Below, in pieces: positions 8,951 to 16,304 of a stretch of DNA of 38,404 nucleotides; position 1 is the stretch's first letter; every line of letters starts with the position of its first letter. The DNA lies in contig JAMORC010000021.1 in the NCBI GenBank assembly GCA_027063785.1, forward strand, positions 1 to 38,404, in the 5' to 3' direction. A program made the position numbers and the translations under genes. A model generated the notes under the pieces. That model did no database searches. It saw nothing but the letters and a program-made list of their open reading frames with translations, and was not told where the DNA came from. Origin of the DNA: Desulfurobacteriaceae bacterium. GTDB taxonomy: Bacteria; Aquificota; Aquificia; Desulfurobacteriales; Desulfurobacteriaceae.

Positions 8951-8986
8951 TTTTTGGGCGGGACCTCCCGTCCTTTGAGGATTTAA

Positions 8987-9607
8987 ATGGAGTTCTTTGA
9001 AATAAGAAACTGGTTTGCCCATATCCTGTGTGATTACTTAAGGAAAGGGGAAGAAAGCAGCAGGAATTTACTTGAAGCTGCAATCAAGGTAATTCGGGGG
9101 GAGAGGGTAAAGGCAAACAATTTACTGGAAAAGTTACCCGAGGAAGTTGACGTATTCTGCTTAAGGGAGGGGATGTTAGAACTTGACTCGGGTAAAGTTG
9201 ATCCGATAACAGAAGAATACTTAAGGGAAAAGGCCGATAAGGTAAGCAAATTCCTGTCTCAGTTAGGAGATTTCGAACCGGTGGGAGAGGATATTGAGAA
9301 GAACGTTGAAATGGCAAGGAAGCTGTTTGACGCCGGACTCTACTTTGAAGTTCACGAACTACTTGAGGAAATCTGGATGGGGGAGTTCGGGAAAGATAGG
9401 GATTTCCTCCAGGCTTTAATTCAGATAGGTGTTGCTTACTATCACTTAGATAACTACAACAGAAGGGGGTACTTCCTTCTCCTGGAGAACGCCTTACAGC
9501 TACTTTCCGGTTATAGCGGAACTGTTTACTCGGTTGACGTAGACGGGTTAAAGGAAAGAATAAGAAAGATTTGTCAAAGACAAGTGGACAGTAGCTTGAG
9601 ATTTTGA
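8987..9607 (+). CDS. DUF309-domain protein with an unrecognised N-terminal half
   Basis: 206 residues. The C-terminal part (about 105-170) carries the DUF309 signature, LFDAGLYFEVHELLEEIWM followed by a helical LQALIQIGVAYYHL. This is a small all-helical family of unknown function that may bind ligand through its conserved His and Glu. The N-terminal 100 residues are helical and charged and match nothing I know. It sits 36 bases after leuC, probably in the same transcript. The start is an ATG with GAGG upstream. Confidence 0.65.
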   Translation: MEFFEIRNWFAHILCDYLRKGEESSRNLLEAAIKVIRGERVKANNLLEKLPEEVDVFCLREGMLELDSGKVDPITEEYLREKADKVSKFLSQLGDFEPVGEDIEKNVEMARKLFDAGLYFEVHELLEEIWMGEFGKDRDFLQALIQIGVAYYHLDNYNRRGYFLLLENALQLLSGYSGTVYSVDVDGLKERIRKICQRQVDSSLRF

Positions 9608-9684
9608 TTCCTTGCCATTTTCGGGTTGATCGGAATTAAGTTAAAAAGGAGATAGGGCGGAATTCTTCCTCCCTTTGTAGTCTA

Positions 9685-9693
9685 TGCTAAAAT
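9685..9693 (+). promoter_or_regulatory. possible extended -10 promoter
   Basis: TGCTAAAAT fits an extended -10 (TG-N-TAAAAT), 31 bases before the GTG at 9724, in a 116-base gap. No clear -35 is present. It would serve the small membrane protein and the LysR gene. Confidence 0.4.
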
Positions 9694-9723
9694 CCTAAAT
9701 CAACCATTGTAAGGGGGTGGAGT

Positions 9724-10047
9724 GTGGCAAGGAGCTTCAACGACGGCATAGCTAAAGGACTCGGTATCGGAACTACCGTTGTAGGCTTTTTTATGATGAC
9801 GATGTTTTCCCTCCTTCCTTTAGGAATATTTTCTCAGGTTCTTGACCTTGAACACTACATGGGACTTAAGTTTGGACTTGCCGCCCTGTTCTCTATCCTG
9901 ACATTTTCCCTCTACGTCAGATACGTAAAGTCAATGAAGCTTCCTCCTATAGTCTGGGGGTTCGGCACTGTAATTTCAATAATAATGTCTGGGGTGCTTT
10001 TCTTTGTGACTGTTGATGTTGTCCTGAAAATTGTTGGCCTTGAGTAA
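9724..10047 (+). CDS. small membrane protein of unknown function
   Basis: 107 residues with three predicted membrane segments (about 12-36, 46-68 and 76-103) and few charges. No family recognised. The GTG start has an AAGGGGGTGG site just upstream. The stop and the next start overlap as TAATG, so it is translationally coupled to the LysR regulator, which suggests that the regulator controls, or responds to, a process involving this protein (inference). Confidence 0.65.
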   Translation: MARSFNDGIAKGLGIGTTVVGFFMMTMFSLLPLGIFSQVLDLEHYMGLKFGLAALFSILTFSLYVRYVKSMKLPPIVWGFGTVISIIMSGVLFFVTVDVVLKIVGLE

Positions 10048-10961
10048 TGGATATCAGGCAGCTTGAGGTTTTTGTAAAGGTCTTTGAGAACTTGAGCTTT
10101 TCTAAAGCTGCCGAGCAGCTCGGTCTATCTCAACCGACTGTCAGTGCTCACGTTCAGCACCTTGAGGACTTTATCGGAAAGAAGCTTTTTGACAGGGTTG
10201 GGAGGAGGGTGGTTCCCACGGCAGAAGCAAAGCTACTTTACAGGCACGCCGTAGAGATACTGAGGAAGAGGGAAGAAGCTATCTCGGAACTGCTTTCGCT
10301 GGATAAAACTGCCGTTTTTAAAGAGGTTCGGATAGCGGCGAGTAATATTCCCGGGGATTACCTCCTCCCTCATAACTTAAACAGGCTGAGGAATATTTTT
10401 TCTGGCGCAAGGGTTATCGTTGATATTTTAGATTCTCAGAAGGTTCTGACTGTTCTTCTGGAAAAGGCCTCCATTTACGACCTTGGGTTTGTCGGGACGG
10501 AGGTAGATGATAATAGAATTGAGTCAAAAAAGGTTTTGAGTGATGAGATTGTCCTTATAGCCCCTCCTTACTTTAAGAAGAGTGAAGTTTTTCTCAATGA
10601 GCTTTCCCAGCTTCCTTTGATAATGAGGGAGCCTGAGTCCGGCACCAGAAATGCCGTGGAGAGAGCTTTGAAAAACAGCGGTCTGAATCCCGGGAAGCTA
10701 AACATCGTGGCTTTCTTGGGAAGTAATACTGCGATAAAAGAGGCGGTTAAGAGCGGGGCTGGATTCGGGCTTGTCTCGAAGTATTCTGTCCGGTCGGAAC
10801 TGGAGTATGGGCTTTTAAAGGTTGTGGCTGTTAAGGGTTTGAAAATAGAGAGGTGTTTTTATGCCGTTAGAAGGAGGGACATAACGCCTTCTCCTGCTGT
10901 GAAAGTTATCTGGGGAAGCATAGAAAAGCTGTTCAAGAACGGGAACTGCTTGAATACTTAA
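10047..10961 (+). CDS. LysR-family transcriptional regulator
   Basis: 304 residues, the normal LysR size. The N-terminal winged helix-turn-helix (about 1-60) is textbook: MDIRQLEVFVKVFENLSFSK then AAEQLGLSQPTVSAHVQHLE. A two-lobed substrate-binding effector domain follows (about 90-300). It resembles CysB/CysL-like members that respond to sulfur or carbon metabolites, but the effector cannot be read from sequence. Its start overlaps the stop of the membrane protein. No divergent target gene is present, which is unusual for this family. Confidence 0.93.
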   Translation: MDIRQLEVFVKVFENLSFSKAAEQLGLSQPTVSAHVQHLEDFIGKKLFDRVGRRVVPTAEAKLLYRHAVEILRKREEAISELLSLDKTAVFKEVRIAASNIPGDYLLPHNLNRLRNIFSGARVIVDILDSQKVLTVLLEKASIYDLGFVGTEVDDNRIESKKVLSDEIVLIAPPYFKKSEVFLNELSQLPLIMREPESGTRNAVERALKNSGLNPGKLNIVAFLGSNTAIKEAVKSGAGFGLVSKYSVRSELEYGLLKVVAVKGLKIERCFYAVRRRDITPSPAVKVIWGSIEKLFKNGNCLNT

Positions 10962-11021
10962 GTGTATTAATGGCGTCCCTGTAGATATGGCTTTTGGGAG
11001 ATTTGACTTTACTTGATTTCA

Positions 11022-11114
11022 TCAATGGAGTATTTCTCTATGAGAAAAGAGGAGTTCCCCGAGGGATTCTTCTCCCTCGAGGACTTTTTCTGCCAAACTG
11101 AAAAGTTCTTCCAT
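11022..11114 (-). CDS. tiny ORF coupled to the MTAP gene (30 residues)
   Basis: An ATG at 11114-11112 overlaps the MTAP stop as TAATG and opens 30 acidic, leucine-rich codons (MEELFSLAEKVLEGEESLGE, then LLFSHREILH) to a TGA. The overlap is the kind used for coupled translation in this genome. The same bases hold a 7-bp hairpin with a short T-tract on the plus strand, so the stretch may be only a terminator for the LysR gene. No family recognised. Confidence 0.35.
   Translation of the reverse strand: MEELFSLAEKVLEGEESLGELLFSHREILH
11060..11089 (+). terminator. possible terminator after the LysR gene
   Basis: CGAGGGA (11060-11066), six-base loop, TCCCTCG (11073-11079), then TTTTT at 11085-11089. 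The five bases between stem and T-tract make it imperfect. It lies about 100 bases past the LysR stop, where convergent transcription meets. Confidence 0.35.
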
Positions 11115-11968
11115 TAAATCCTTCCTTCAAGGAGGAGGGATAACCTTTTCTTAACTTCTTCCGTTATGTATTCCGGCTTTGTTTGAATAGCTCCGAGGAG
11201 AGCCGTTTTTGCCGGTGAGTTCTCGAGGTCTTCCGGCTTTATCGTTTCGATTACTCTCTTGAGCATCTTTTTTGCGTTTTCTATGTTCCTGGCCATTGTT
11301 GCCAGAACTTTCTCTACGTTTACCTCTTCCCCTTCTTTCCAGACATCGTAGTCTGTGGCAAGTGCGACTGCTGAATAGGGGATTTCTGCTTCCCTTGCCA
11401 GCTTTGCTTCGGGAATGTTCGTCATTCCTATGACGTCAACGCCCCAGCTTCTGTAAATCTTCGATTCTGCTTTTGTCGAGAACTGGGGTCCTTCAATGCA
11501 GATGTAAGTTCCTTCGGGGTGGTAGGGGATTCCTTCGGCCTCGCATGCCTCCGCTATTATCCTGTTAAGGAGCGGGCAGGTGGGAGTATCAAACGGTATA
11601 TGGGCAACAATTCCGTTACCGAAGAAGGTTGATGGCCTGTTCTTTGTCCTGTCAAAATACTGAGTGACTATGACGAAATCCCCCGGCTTTATTTCCTCCT
11701 TCATCGAGCCGACGGCACTTACGGAGATTATGCAGTCGACTTCCAACATCTTGAAGCCGTAGATGTTTGCCCTGTAAGGGACTTCAGATGGAAGGTAAAC
11801 GTGGCCTCTCCCATGGCGGGGAAGGAAGTACACGTCCTTTCCTGCGAGTTTCCCGTGAATATAGGCATCGGAAGGTTTTCCAAAAGGGGTTTCAAGCCGG
11901 ATTTCTTCAACCTCCGAAAGGCCTTCTATGTCGTAGAGTCCGCTTCCGCCTATGATGCCTATCTTCAT
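11114..11968 (-). CDS. mtnP: S-methyl-5'-thioadenosine phosphorylase
   Basis: Cleaves methylthioadenosine with phosphate to adenine and methylthioribose-1-phosphate, salvaging methionine sulfur and purine left by polyamine synthesis and radical-SAM enzymes. The 284 residues show the PNP-superfamily marks: IIGGSGLYDIEGL at the start, phosphate-site RHGRGH, ISVSAVGSM, EGPQFSTKAES and IGMTNIPEAKLAREAEI. The last two fit MTAP rather than plain purine phosphorylase. AGGAGGA precedes the ATG. It is near the end of the long leftward operon, which also has the SAM user RimO. Confidence 0.93.
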   Translation of the reverse strand: MKIGIIGGSGLYDIEGLSEVEEIRLETPFGKPSDAYIHGKLAGKDVYFLPRHGRGHVYLPSEVPYRANIYGFKMLEVDCIISVSAVGSMKEEIKPGDFVIVTQYFDRTKNRPSTFFGNGIVAHIPFDTPTCPLLNRIIAEACEAEGIPYHPEGTYICIEGPQFSTKAESKIYRSWGVDVIGMTNIPEAKLAREAEIPYSAVALATDYDVWKEGEEVNVEKVLATMARNIENAKKMLKRVIETIKPEDLENSPAKTALLGAIQTKPEYITEEVKKRLSLLLEGRI

Positions 11969-11977
11969 TCTATCCTC

Positions 11978-12247
11978 CTACTTGAGCTTAATAATCGTTC
12001 CCATACCCCATACGTTAATCACCTTGTCGCCGTCACTGTCGGTTCCTTCCAGTATTTTGATAGTTATGTTCTTTACTCCGTCTGCCTGGAGTTGCTGAGC
12101 CTGCTGTTCGAGCATGGAAACCACCCTCATTACCGGGTCAATGGGGAGTTCACCGTTGAACCAGCTTTTCTGCTTTTGCTGAGCAAAGGCGTAAGCAATA
12201 TTGACAATCTCGTGTTCCTGCTGTACCTCTCCGAAGGAAAGAAGCAT
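11978..12247 (-). CDS. 89-residue protein of unknown function
   Basis: Small soluble protein between the MCP-like and MTAP genes (gaps 3 and 9 bases). The middle is glutamine-rich (SMLEQQAQQLQADG) and helical, followed by two short strands. No signal or membrane segment. GAGGAGG precedes the ATG at 12247. The position suggests expression with the ODP/MCP pair, but no function can be given. Confidence 0.65.
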   Translation of the reverse strand: MLLSFGEVQQEHEIVNIAYAFAQQKQKSWFNGELPIDPVMRVVSMLEQQAQQLQADGVKNITIKILEGTDSDGDKVINVWGMGTIIKLK

Positions 12248-12250
12248 ACT

Positions 12251-12997
12251 CTACCTCCTCATTTGTAAGCTGAATGTTTTAACGATATTCTCCTTTACCT
12301 CTTTGAGGATTTCAAGGATTTTATCTATGCTTTTTGATATACCTACAAGTCCTTCGACGTTTCTTATCGTTCTTTCCTGAGAACCGTAGACCCTGTCAAG
12401 TTCTTCTATTATTTCGACGACTTTATTTATTTCTGTGATCATTTCCCTCGTCCTTTCCCTTATCTGGCTTACGGTTTCCGTATTTTCCTTAAGTCTTTTA
12501 AGCTCTTTTCCTATTACTTTCTCTAGTTCTTGAATTTTATGTATCGATTTAAATGTATTTTTTGCCATTGTCCTTATTTCGTTCGCAACCACAGCGAAAT
12601 TCCTTCCTGCTTCTCCAGCTCTTGCCGCTTCTATGGAGGCGTTTATTGCGATTAGCTCAATGTGAGATGCTATTTCCTCTATGTCGGCGAGGTATCTCTT
12701 TATAAGCTCGAAGTTTTTGTAGAAAGAGCCGAGATTTTCAAGTATTTCTCCAAGCTCCTCAATTACGGGAGATATAGATTCGACAAAGTTTTTGAGTTTT
12801 ACGGATATTTCCTTGAGAGATTCAACGTCCCTGTTTACGACTTCGCTACTCGACCTTAAGACTTCTTCCACTTCCTTTACGAGTGAGGCAATAACTTCCG
12901 AAAGGCTTTCCTGCGAAAGGTAACACCTCTCCACGTTGGAAAGGGCATCGGAAAGGGACTCAACGAGTTTCCACTTTATATCAGATCCACCCCGCAT
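12251..12997 (-). CDS. cytoplasmic methyl-accepting chemotaxis-like signalling protein
   Basis: 248 residues, almost all coiled coil, with no membrane segment and no recognised sensor domain. The MCP hairpin tip that contacts CheA and CheW is clear at about 113-149 ([19 protein letters not shown], then [11 protein letters not shown]). The family usually reads [16 protein letters not shown], so the [14 protein letters not shown] version is close. Both arms are short (about four to five heptads), a small receptor class. It overlaps the ODP gene by 22 bases, so the two proteins probably form one signalling unit with ODP as sensor (inference). The start has GGAG about eight bases upstream. Confidence 0.85.
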   Translation of the reverse strand: MRGGSDIKWKLVESLSDALSNVERCYLSQESLSEVIASLVKEVEEVLRSSSEVVNRDVESLKEISVKLKNFVESISPVIEELGEILENLGSFYKNFELIKRYLADIEEIASHIELIAINASIEAARAGEAGRNFAVVANEIRTMAKNTFKSIHKIQELEKVIGKELKRLKENTETVSQIRERTREMITEINKVVEIIEELDRVYGSQERTIRNVEGLVGISKSIDKILEILKEVKENIVKTFSLQMRR

Positions 12998-13749
12998 TTT
13001 AAGTTCTCCATGAATTTAATGAAGTAGGGGACAAACTCCTCGGGTATTATTGCTCCGTGCTGAGGAAGTATTGCCTTAATTTCCAGCTTTTTTACCCTTT
13101 CAGCCCACTGTTTCGTCACTTTGTTACTTGCCATCAGTATCCTGTGGGGAGTATAGAGATATTCAAGATGTTCCAGCCAATCGTTAACGACTAAGTACTT
13201 GAAGTTCCCCAGGGCTATCCCGATATCTCCGGTAAAGAGGAATTTCGAGACTGGATCGTACAGGGTAAAGTGGTTCGGGGAGTGCATGTAGTGGGCCGGT
13301 ATGGCCTCAAGGTGACTCCTTCCGAGGGGTATCCTTTTGCCTTCCTTGGGAAGTGCTTCGAGGCTCTCTTCAACCTCAGTTACTCCGAAGTGAGGGAGGA
13401 ACCTCGACCAGAGTTCTCCTATAACGATTTTTGCCTTGGGACAGACGTCTTTCCACATCGGAAGGGAACCGCACACATCGGGATCCTGATGGCAGAAGTA
13501 GAGGTACTTTATCTTTTCCAGGGAGATGTACTTTGAAACGTTGAAAACTATTAGCGGGAAGAGGGCATATCCTCCCGGATCTATGATTATTCCTTCTCCC
13601 CTGTCTATTACGAGGTAGGAGAGAACGTCTACTCCCTTTGCTTCACTTCCCCTTCTGCTTCCTAGGTAGATGACCTTGTGATCTTTCCCTTCGAAAAGAA
13701 CCGTGTCCTTTGCCGGATCAAGCTCTTTGGAGATCACATAAGCAGCCAT
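12976..13749 (-). CDS. oxygen-binding diiron protein (ODP), metallo-beta-lactamase fold
   Basis: 257 residues of the flavodiiron-type metallo-beta-lactamase fold, without the flavodoxin domain. Metal ligands visible are H87, D89 and D91 in [10 protein letters not shown], a histidine of AHYMHSPNH (about 153-160), D175 in FTGDIG and H231 in LPQHGA. HQDPDV, in place of the flavodiiron HxExDH, marks the ODP group, studied in Treponema denticola as a non-haem oxygen or iron sensor feeding the chemotaxis kinase. The next gene, overlapping by 22 bases, encodes a soluble chemoreceptor-like domain, which supports a sensing role over O2 reduction. Confidence 0.85.
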   Translation of the reverse strand: MAAYVISKELDPAKDTVLFEGKDHKVIYLGSRRGSEAKGVDVLSYLVIDRGEGIIIDPGGYALFPLIVFNVSKYISLEKIKYLYFCHQDPDVCGSLPMWKDVCPKAKIVIGELWSRFLPHFGVTEVEESLEALPKEGKRIPLGRSHLEAIPAHYMHSPNHFTLYDPVSKFLFTGDIGIALGNFKYLVVNDWLEHLEYLYTPHRILMASNKVTKQWAERVKKLEIKAILPQHGAIIPEEFVPYFIKFMENLKCGVDLI

Positions 13750-13761
13750 TCCTATCCCCTA

Positions 13762-14976
13762 TCAGAGTTTCCTTTCGTCGTACTCAATCTTAACATTCGG
13801 TTTAGGAGCCGGTAGCGTTTCCGCAGGCTTTGAAATTTCGAATTTCCCTTCCTTTATCCAGGACTTGAGGATTTCTGCTATTTCTCTTGCCTTGTAGTAT
13901 GAAGAAACTGGGGAGGTCGGGACTTTCTTTCCTTCTATTTCTATAAATCCTTTCCTGAGATCCCCGTAGCTTACGAATGTTATCGGTTTAGCGTTTCCGG
14001 AAGGATAATCGACGGAGTAGTCGATAACGGGTGCGAGTATCTCGTCGTCCCTTACGGAGGTGTAAAAGGCTATCCTCTCGTTGAGTATGGGTATTGGAAT
14101 TCCTATACCTACAAACATGGAGACGCCGTAACCCAGGATAGATGCCGCCTTTATGAAATCCGTGGACATCTGTTTCATGTCCCCGACTACCATCAGCGTT
14201 CCGGAACCCTCTACCGGCTGTCCCTTCTTTGTTCTCCTTATCCCGAAGGGGGAGTGTTGAGTTCCGTGAAATGCAACGTATCCTATGCCTCCTCCTAAGA
14301 ATATCCTCGTGCCTATACCTATTGTTTCAAAGTACGGGTCGTTCATTAGGGGGGAAAGCTGTCCAGCTCCCGAGTACGTAGCGTTTCCGAAGTTAGGTTT
14401 AAGCGTTCCCATGTAGGTGTATATCGTTCTTGATGACTTGTTAACGGCCACGTTGTAGTTCTGGTAGGCGTTCCTTGGAGAGCAGAGGATAGCATCGTTT
14501 ATCGTCTTTATGTTTATGAGCTTCTTCACCTCCCTCCTCGGGTAACAGTCCGTTCCGTAACCGTAAGCCTCAAGCTCTATGTCTTCTCCGGCTATCAGCT
14601 CCTCTATTACGTGGGCGCCTCCGTACTCAAACTTTCCCGGGTAGACTTCATTTCTCGGGTCGTTCTCCGGCAGGGCGGTTGCTCCTATGTAGAGGTCAAC
14701 TGCGGCAATTCCGCCGTAGGCCGGGACTCCGTTGAGGTATATCTCTTCCATTTTCATTCTCGGCTTGGTGTGTCCGACGTTGAGGAAAGCTCCGGAAGAA
14801 CACATGGCTCCGAAAGTTCCAGTGGTCACCACATCGACCTTTTCCGCGGCTTTCACGACCCCAAGCTCTTCAACTATTTCTATCATTTCCTCGGCCGTTA
14901 CAACAACGGCTTCCCCTTTCCTTATCTTCTCGTTTATCTCTTCGTAGGTTTTGTTAACTTTGAACTTCCCTTCCAT
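13762..14976 (-). CDS. L-aspartate semialdehyde sulfurtransferase (HcyBio/DUF39)
   Basis: 404 residues of the HcyBio family (formerly DUF39), which makes homocysteine from aspartate semialdehyde and reduced sulfur in methanogens and anaerobic bacteria. Family marks are TTGTFGAMCSSGAFLNVGH (C59), GTDCYPRREVKK (C144, probably the persulfide-forming cysteine) and AILCSPRNAYQNYNVAVN (C165). Neither a CBS domain nor the NIL-ferredoxin partner gene found beside it in methanogens is present here. It abuts rimO (gap 0), so it is co-expressed with sulfur and SAM enzymes. Confidence 0.85.
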   Translation of the reverse strand: MEGKFKVNKTYEEINEKIRKGEAVVVTAEEMIEIVEELGVVKAAEKVDVVTTGTFGAMCSSGAFLNVGHTKPRMKMEEIYLNGVPAYGGIAAVDLYIGATALPENDPRNEVYPGKFEYGGAHVIEELIAGEDIELEAYGYGTDCYPRREVKKLINIKTINDAILCSPRNAYQNYNVAVNKSSRTIYTYMGTLKPNFGNATYSGAGQLSPLMNDPYFETIGIGTRIFLGGGIGYVAFHGTQHSPFGIRRTKKGQPVEGSGTLMVVGDMKQMSTDFIKAASILGYGVSMFVGIGIPIPILNERIAFYTSVRDDEILAPVIDYSVDYPSGNAKPITFVSYGDLRKGFIEIEGKKVPTSPVSSYYKAREIAEILKSWIKEGKFEISKPAETLPAPKPNVKIEYDERKL

Positions 14977-16296
14977 TTAACTTTCCCCTACCGGAATTTC
15001 GGCTTTTATTTCCTCTGCAATGAGGTCAACGTTGCTTGCCAAACCCGTTACCTTTGCCTTTACGATTTGACCGGGGCGAAAGTTCCCCTTTAGAAAAACT
15101 ATGCCGTCTATTTCGTAGGCGTTGCGGTAGCTCCTGGCTTCCGCAAATCCCGGCATCTCCTCGCTTGTTGAGTCGACTATGAGTTTCAGCTCCTTTCCGA
15201 TAAGCTCTCTGTGTTTCTTCTCGTAAATCGAATACTGGGTCTGTTCGAGCAAGTTAAGCCTTGATTCCTTAAGCTCTTCCGGAAGATCTCCCAGTGGATA
15301 TGCGGCAGTTCCTTCTTCCCTCGAGTACTTAAAAAATCCAGCCCAGTCAAGCTGATATTCTTTGATGAAGGAGTGAAGCTCTTCAAACTCTGCCTCACCT
15401 TCGGTTGGGAATCCTACTATGAACGTTGTTCTTATGGTGACGTTCGGGATTCTCTTTCTCAGCTTTTCAATAAGTTCTCTTGCGAACTTCCCCGAATACT
15501 TCCTGCCCATCGAGGCAAGAACTTTGTCGTTTATATGCTGAAGGGGAACGTCAAAATAATTCAGGATCTTTTCGGAGGAGGCAACGAGGTCGATAAGGTT
15601 ATCCGTTATGTGAGAGGGATATGTGTACATAAGCCTTATCCATTCTATGTCCTTAATTTTTTCCAGTTCTAAAAGGAGCTTGAAAAGTCCTTCCCTTTCT
15701 CCTTTGTCGTAAAGGTAGGCCGTCGTATCCTGGGCAATAACGTAGAGTTCTTTAACTCCCTTTTCAGCAAGGAGCTTCGCTTCTTCAACAACCTCTTCCA
15801 ACGGACGGCTCTTAAGAGGTCCCCTGATTATCGGTATGGCGCAGTATGCACAGCCGTTTGAGCATCCCTCACTGATTTTAAGGTAGGCAAGGTGCGGCGG
15901 AGTCAGTATTTCCCTCAAAAGATAGGGCTTCGTTGCGGCAAATTTCCTGTTTATGGCCTTCTCTACGACTGCCTCAATTTCATCTACTCCGATGAAGGCA
16001 TCGACTTCCGGAAGTTCCTTCTTCAGTTCCGCCTTATACCTCTGATACAGGCAACCCGCAACTATAACTTTCCTGTGGCCGGAGGCCTTCGCTTCTATAG
16101 CGTTTAGGATTTCATCAATCGATTCCTCTTTTGCTGGTCTGATGAAACCGCAGGTGTTTACGATTATCACGTCAGCTTCGTTCAAGTTCCTCACCAGCTC
16201 AACGTCTCCCGCTGCTTTCAAGAACCCTACCATGTATTCCGTATCTACCCAGTTTTTGGGGCATCCGAGGCTTATGACCGCTACCTTTTTCTTCAA
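14977..16296 (-). CDS. rimO: ribosomal protein S12 methylthiotransferase RimO
   Basis: Radical-SAM methylthiotransferase that modifies the conserved aspartate of ribosomal protein S12. The 439 residues hold the N-terminal MTTase domain with its three cluster cysteines (SLGCPKN, NTCGFI, VAGCLYQR), the radical-SAM CxxxCxxC in EGCSNGCAYC, and a C-terminal TRAM domain (about 375-435). SLGCPKNWVD and NTCGFI separate it from MiaB, which is also present at 34077-35399. ATG start, eight bases after selD. Confidence 0.95.
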   Translation of the reverse strand: MKKKVAVISLGCPKNWVDTEYMVGFLKAAGDVELVRNLNEADVIIVNTCGFIRPAKEESIDEILNAIEAKASGHRKVIVAGCLYQRYKAELKKELPEVDAFIGVDEIEAVVEKAINRKFAATKPYLLREILTPPHLAYLKISEGCSNGCAYCAIPIIRGPLKSRPLEEVVEEAKLLAEKGVKELYVIAQDTTAYLYDKGEREGLFKLLLELEKIKDIEWIRLMYTYPSHITDNLIDLVASSEKILNYFDVPLQHINDKVLASMGRKYSGKFARELIEKLRKRIPNVTIRTTFIVGFPTEGEAEFEELHSFIKEYQLDWAGFFKYSREEGTAAYPLGDLPEELKESRLNLLEQTQYSIYEKKHRELIGKELKLIVDSTSEEMPGFAEARSYRNAYEIDGIVFLKGNFRPGQIVKAKVTGLASNVDLIAEEIKAEIPVGES

Positions 16297-16304
16297 TTCT
16301 TACC

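Noticed and set aside
8951-8986. CGGGA-CC-TCCCG palindrome after leuC as a terminator
   Set aside because: A 2-base loop is sterically poor and no T-tract follows; DUF309 gene starts 36 bases later and is probably co-transcribed.
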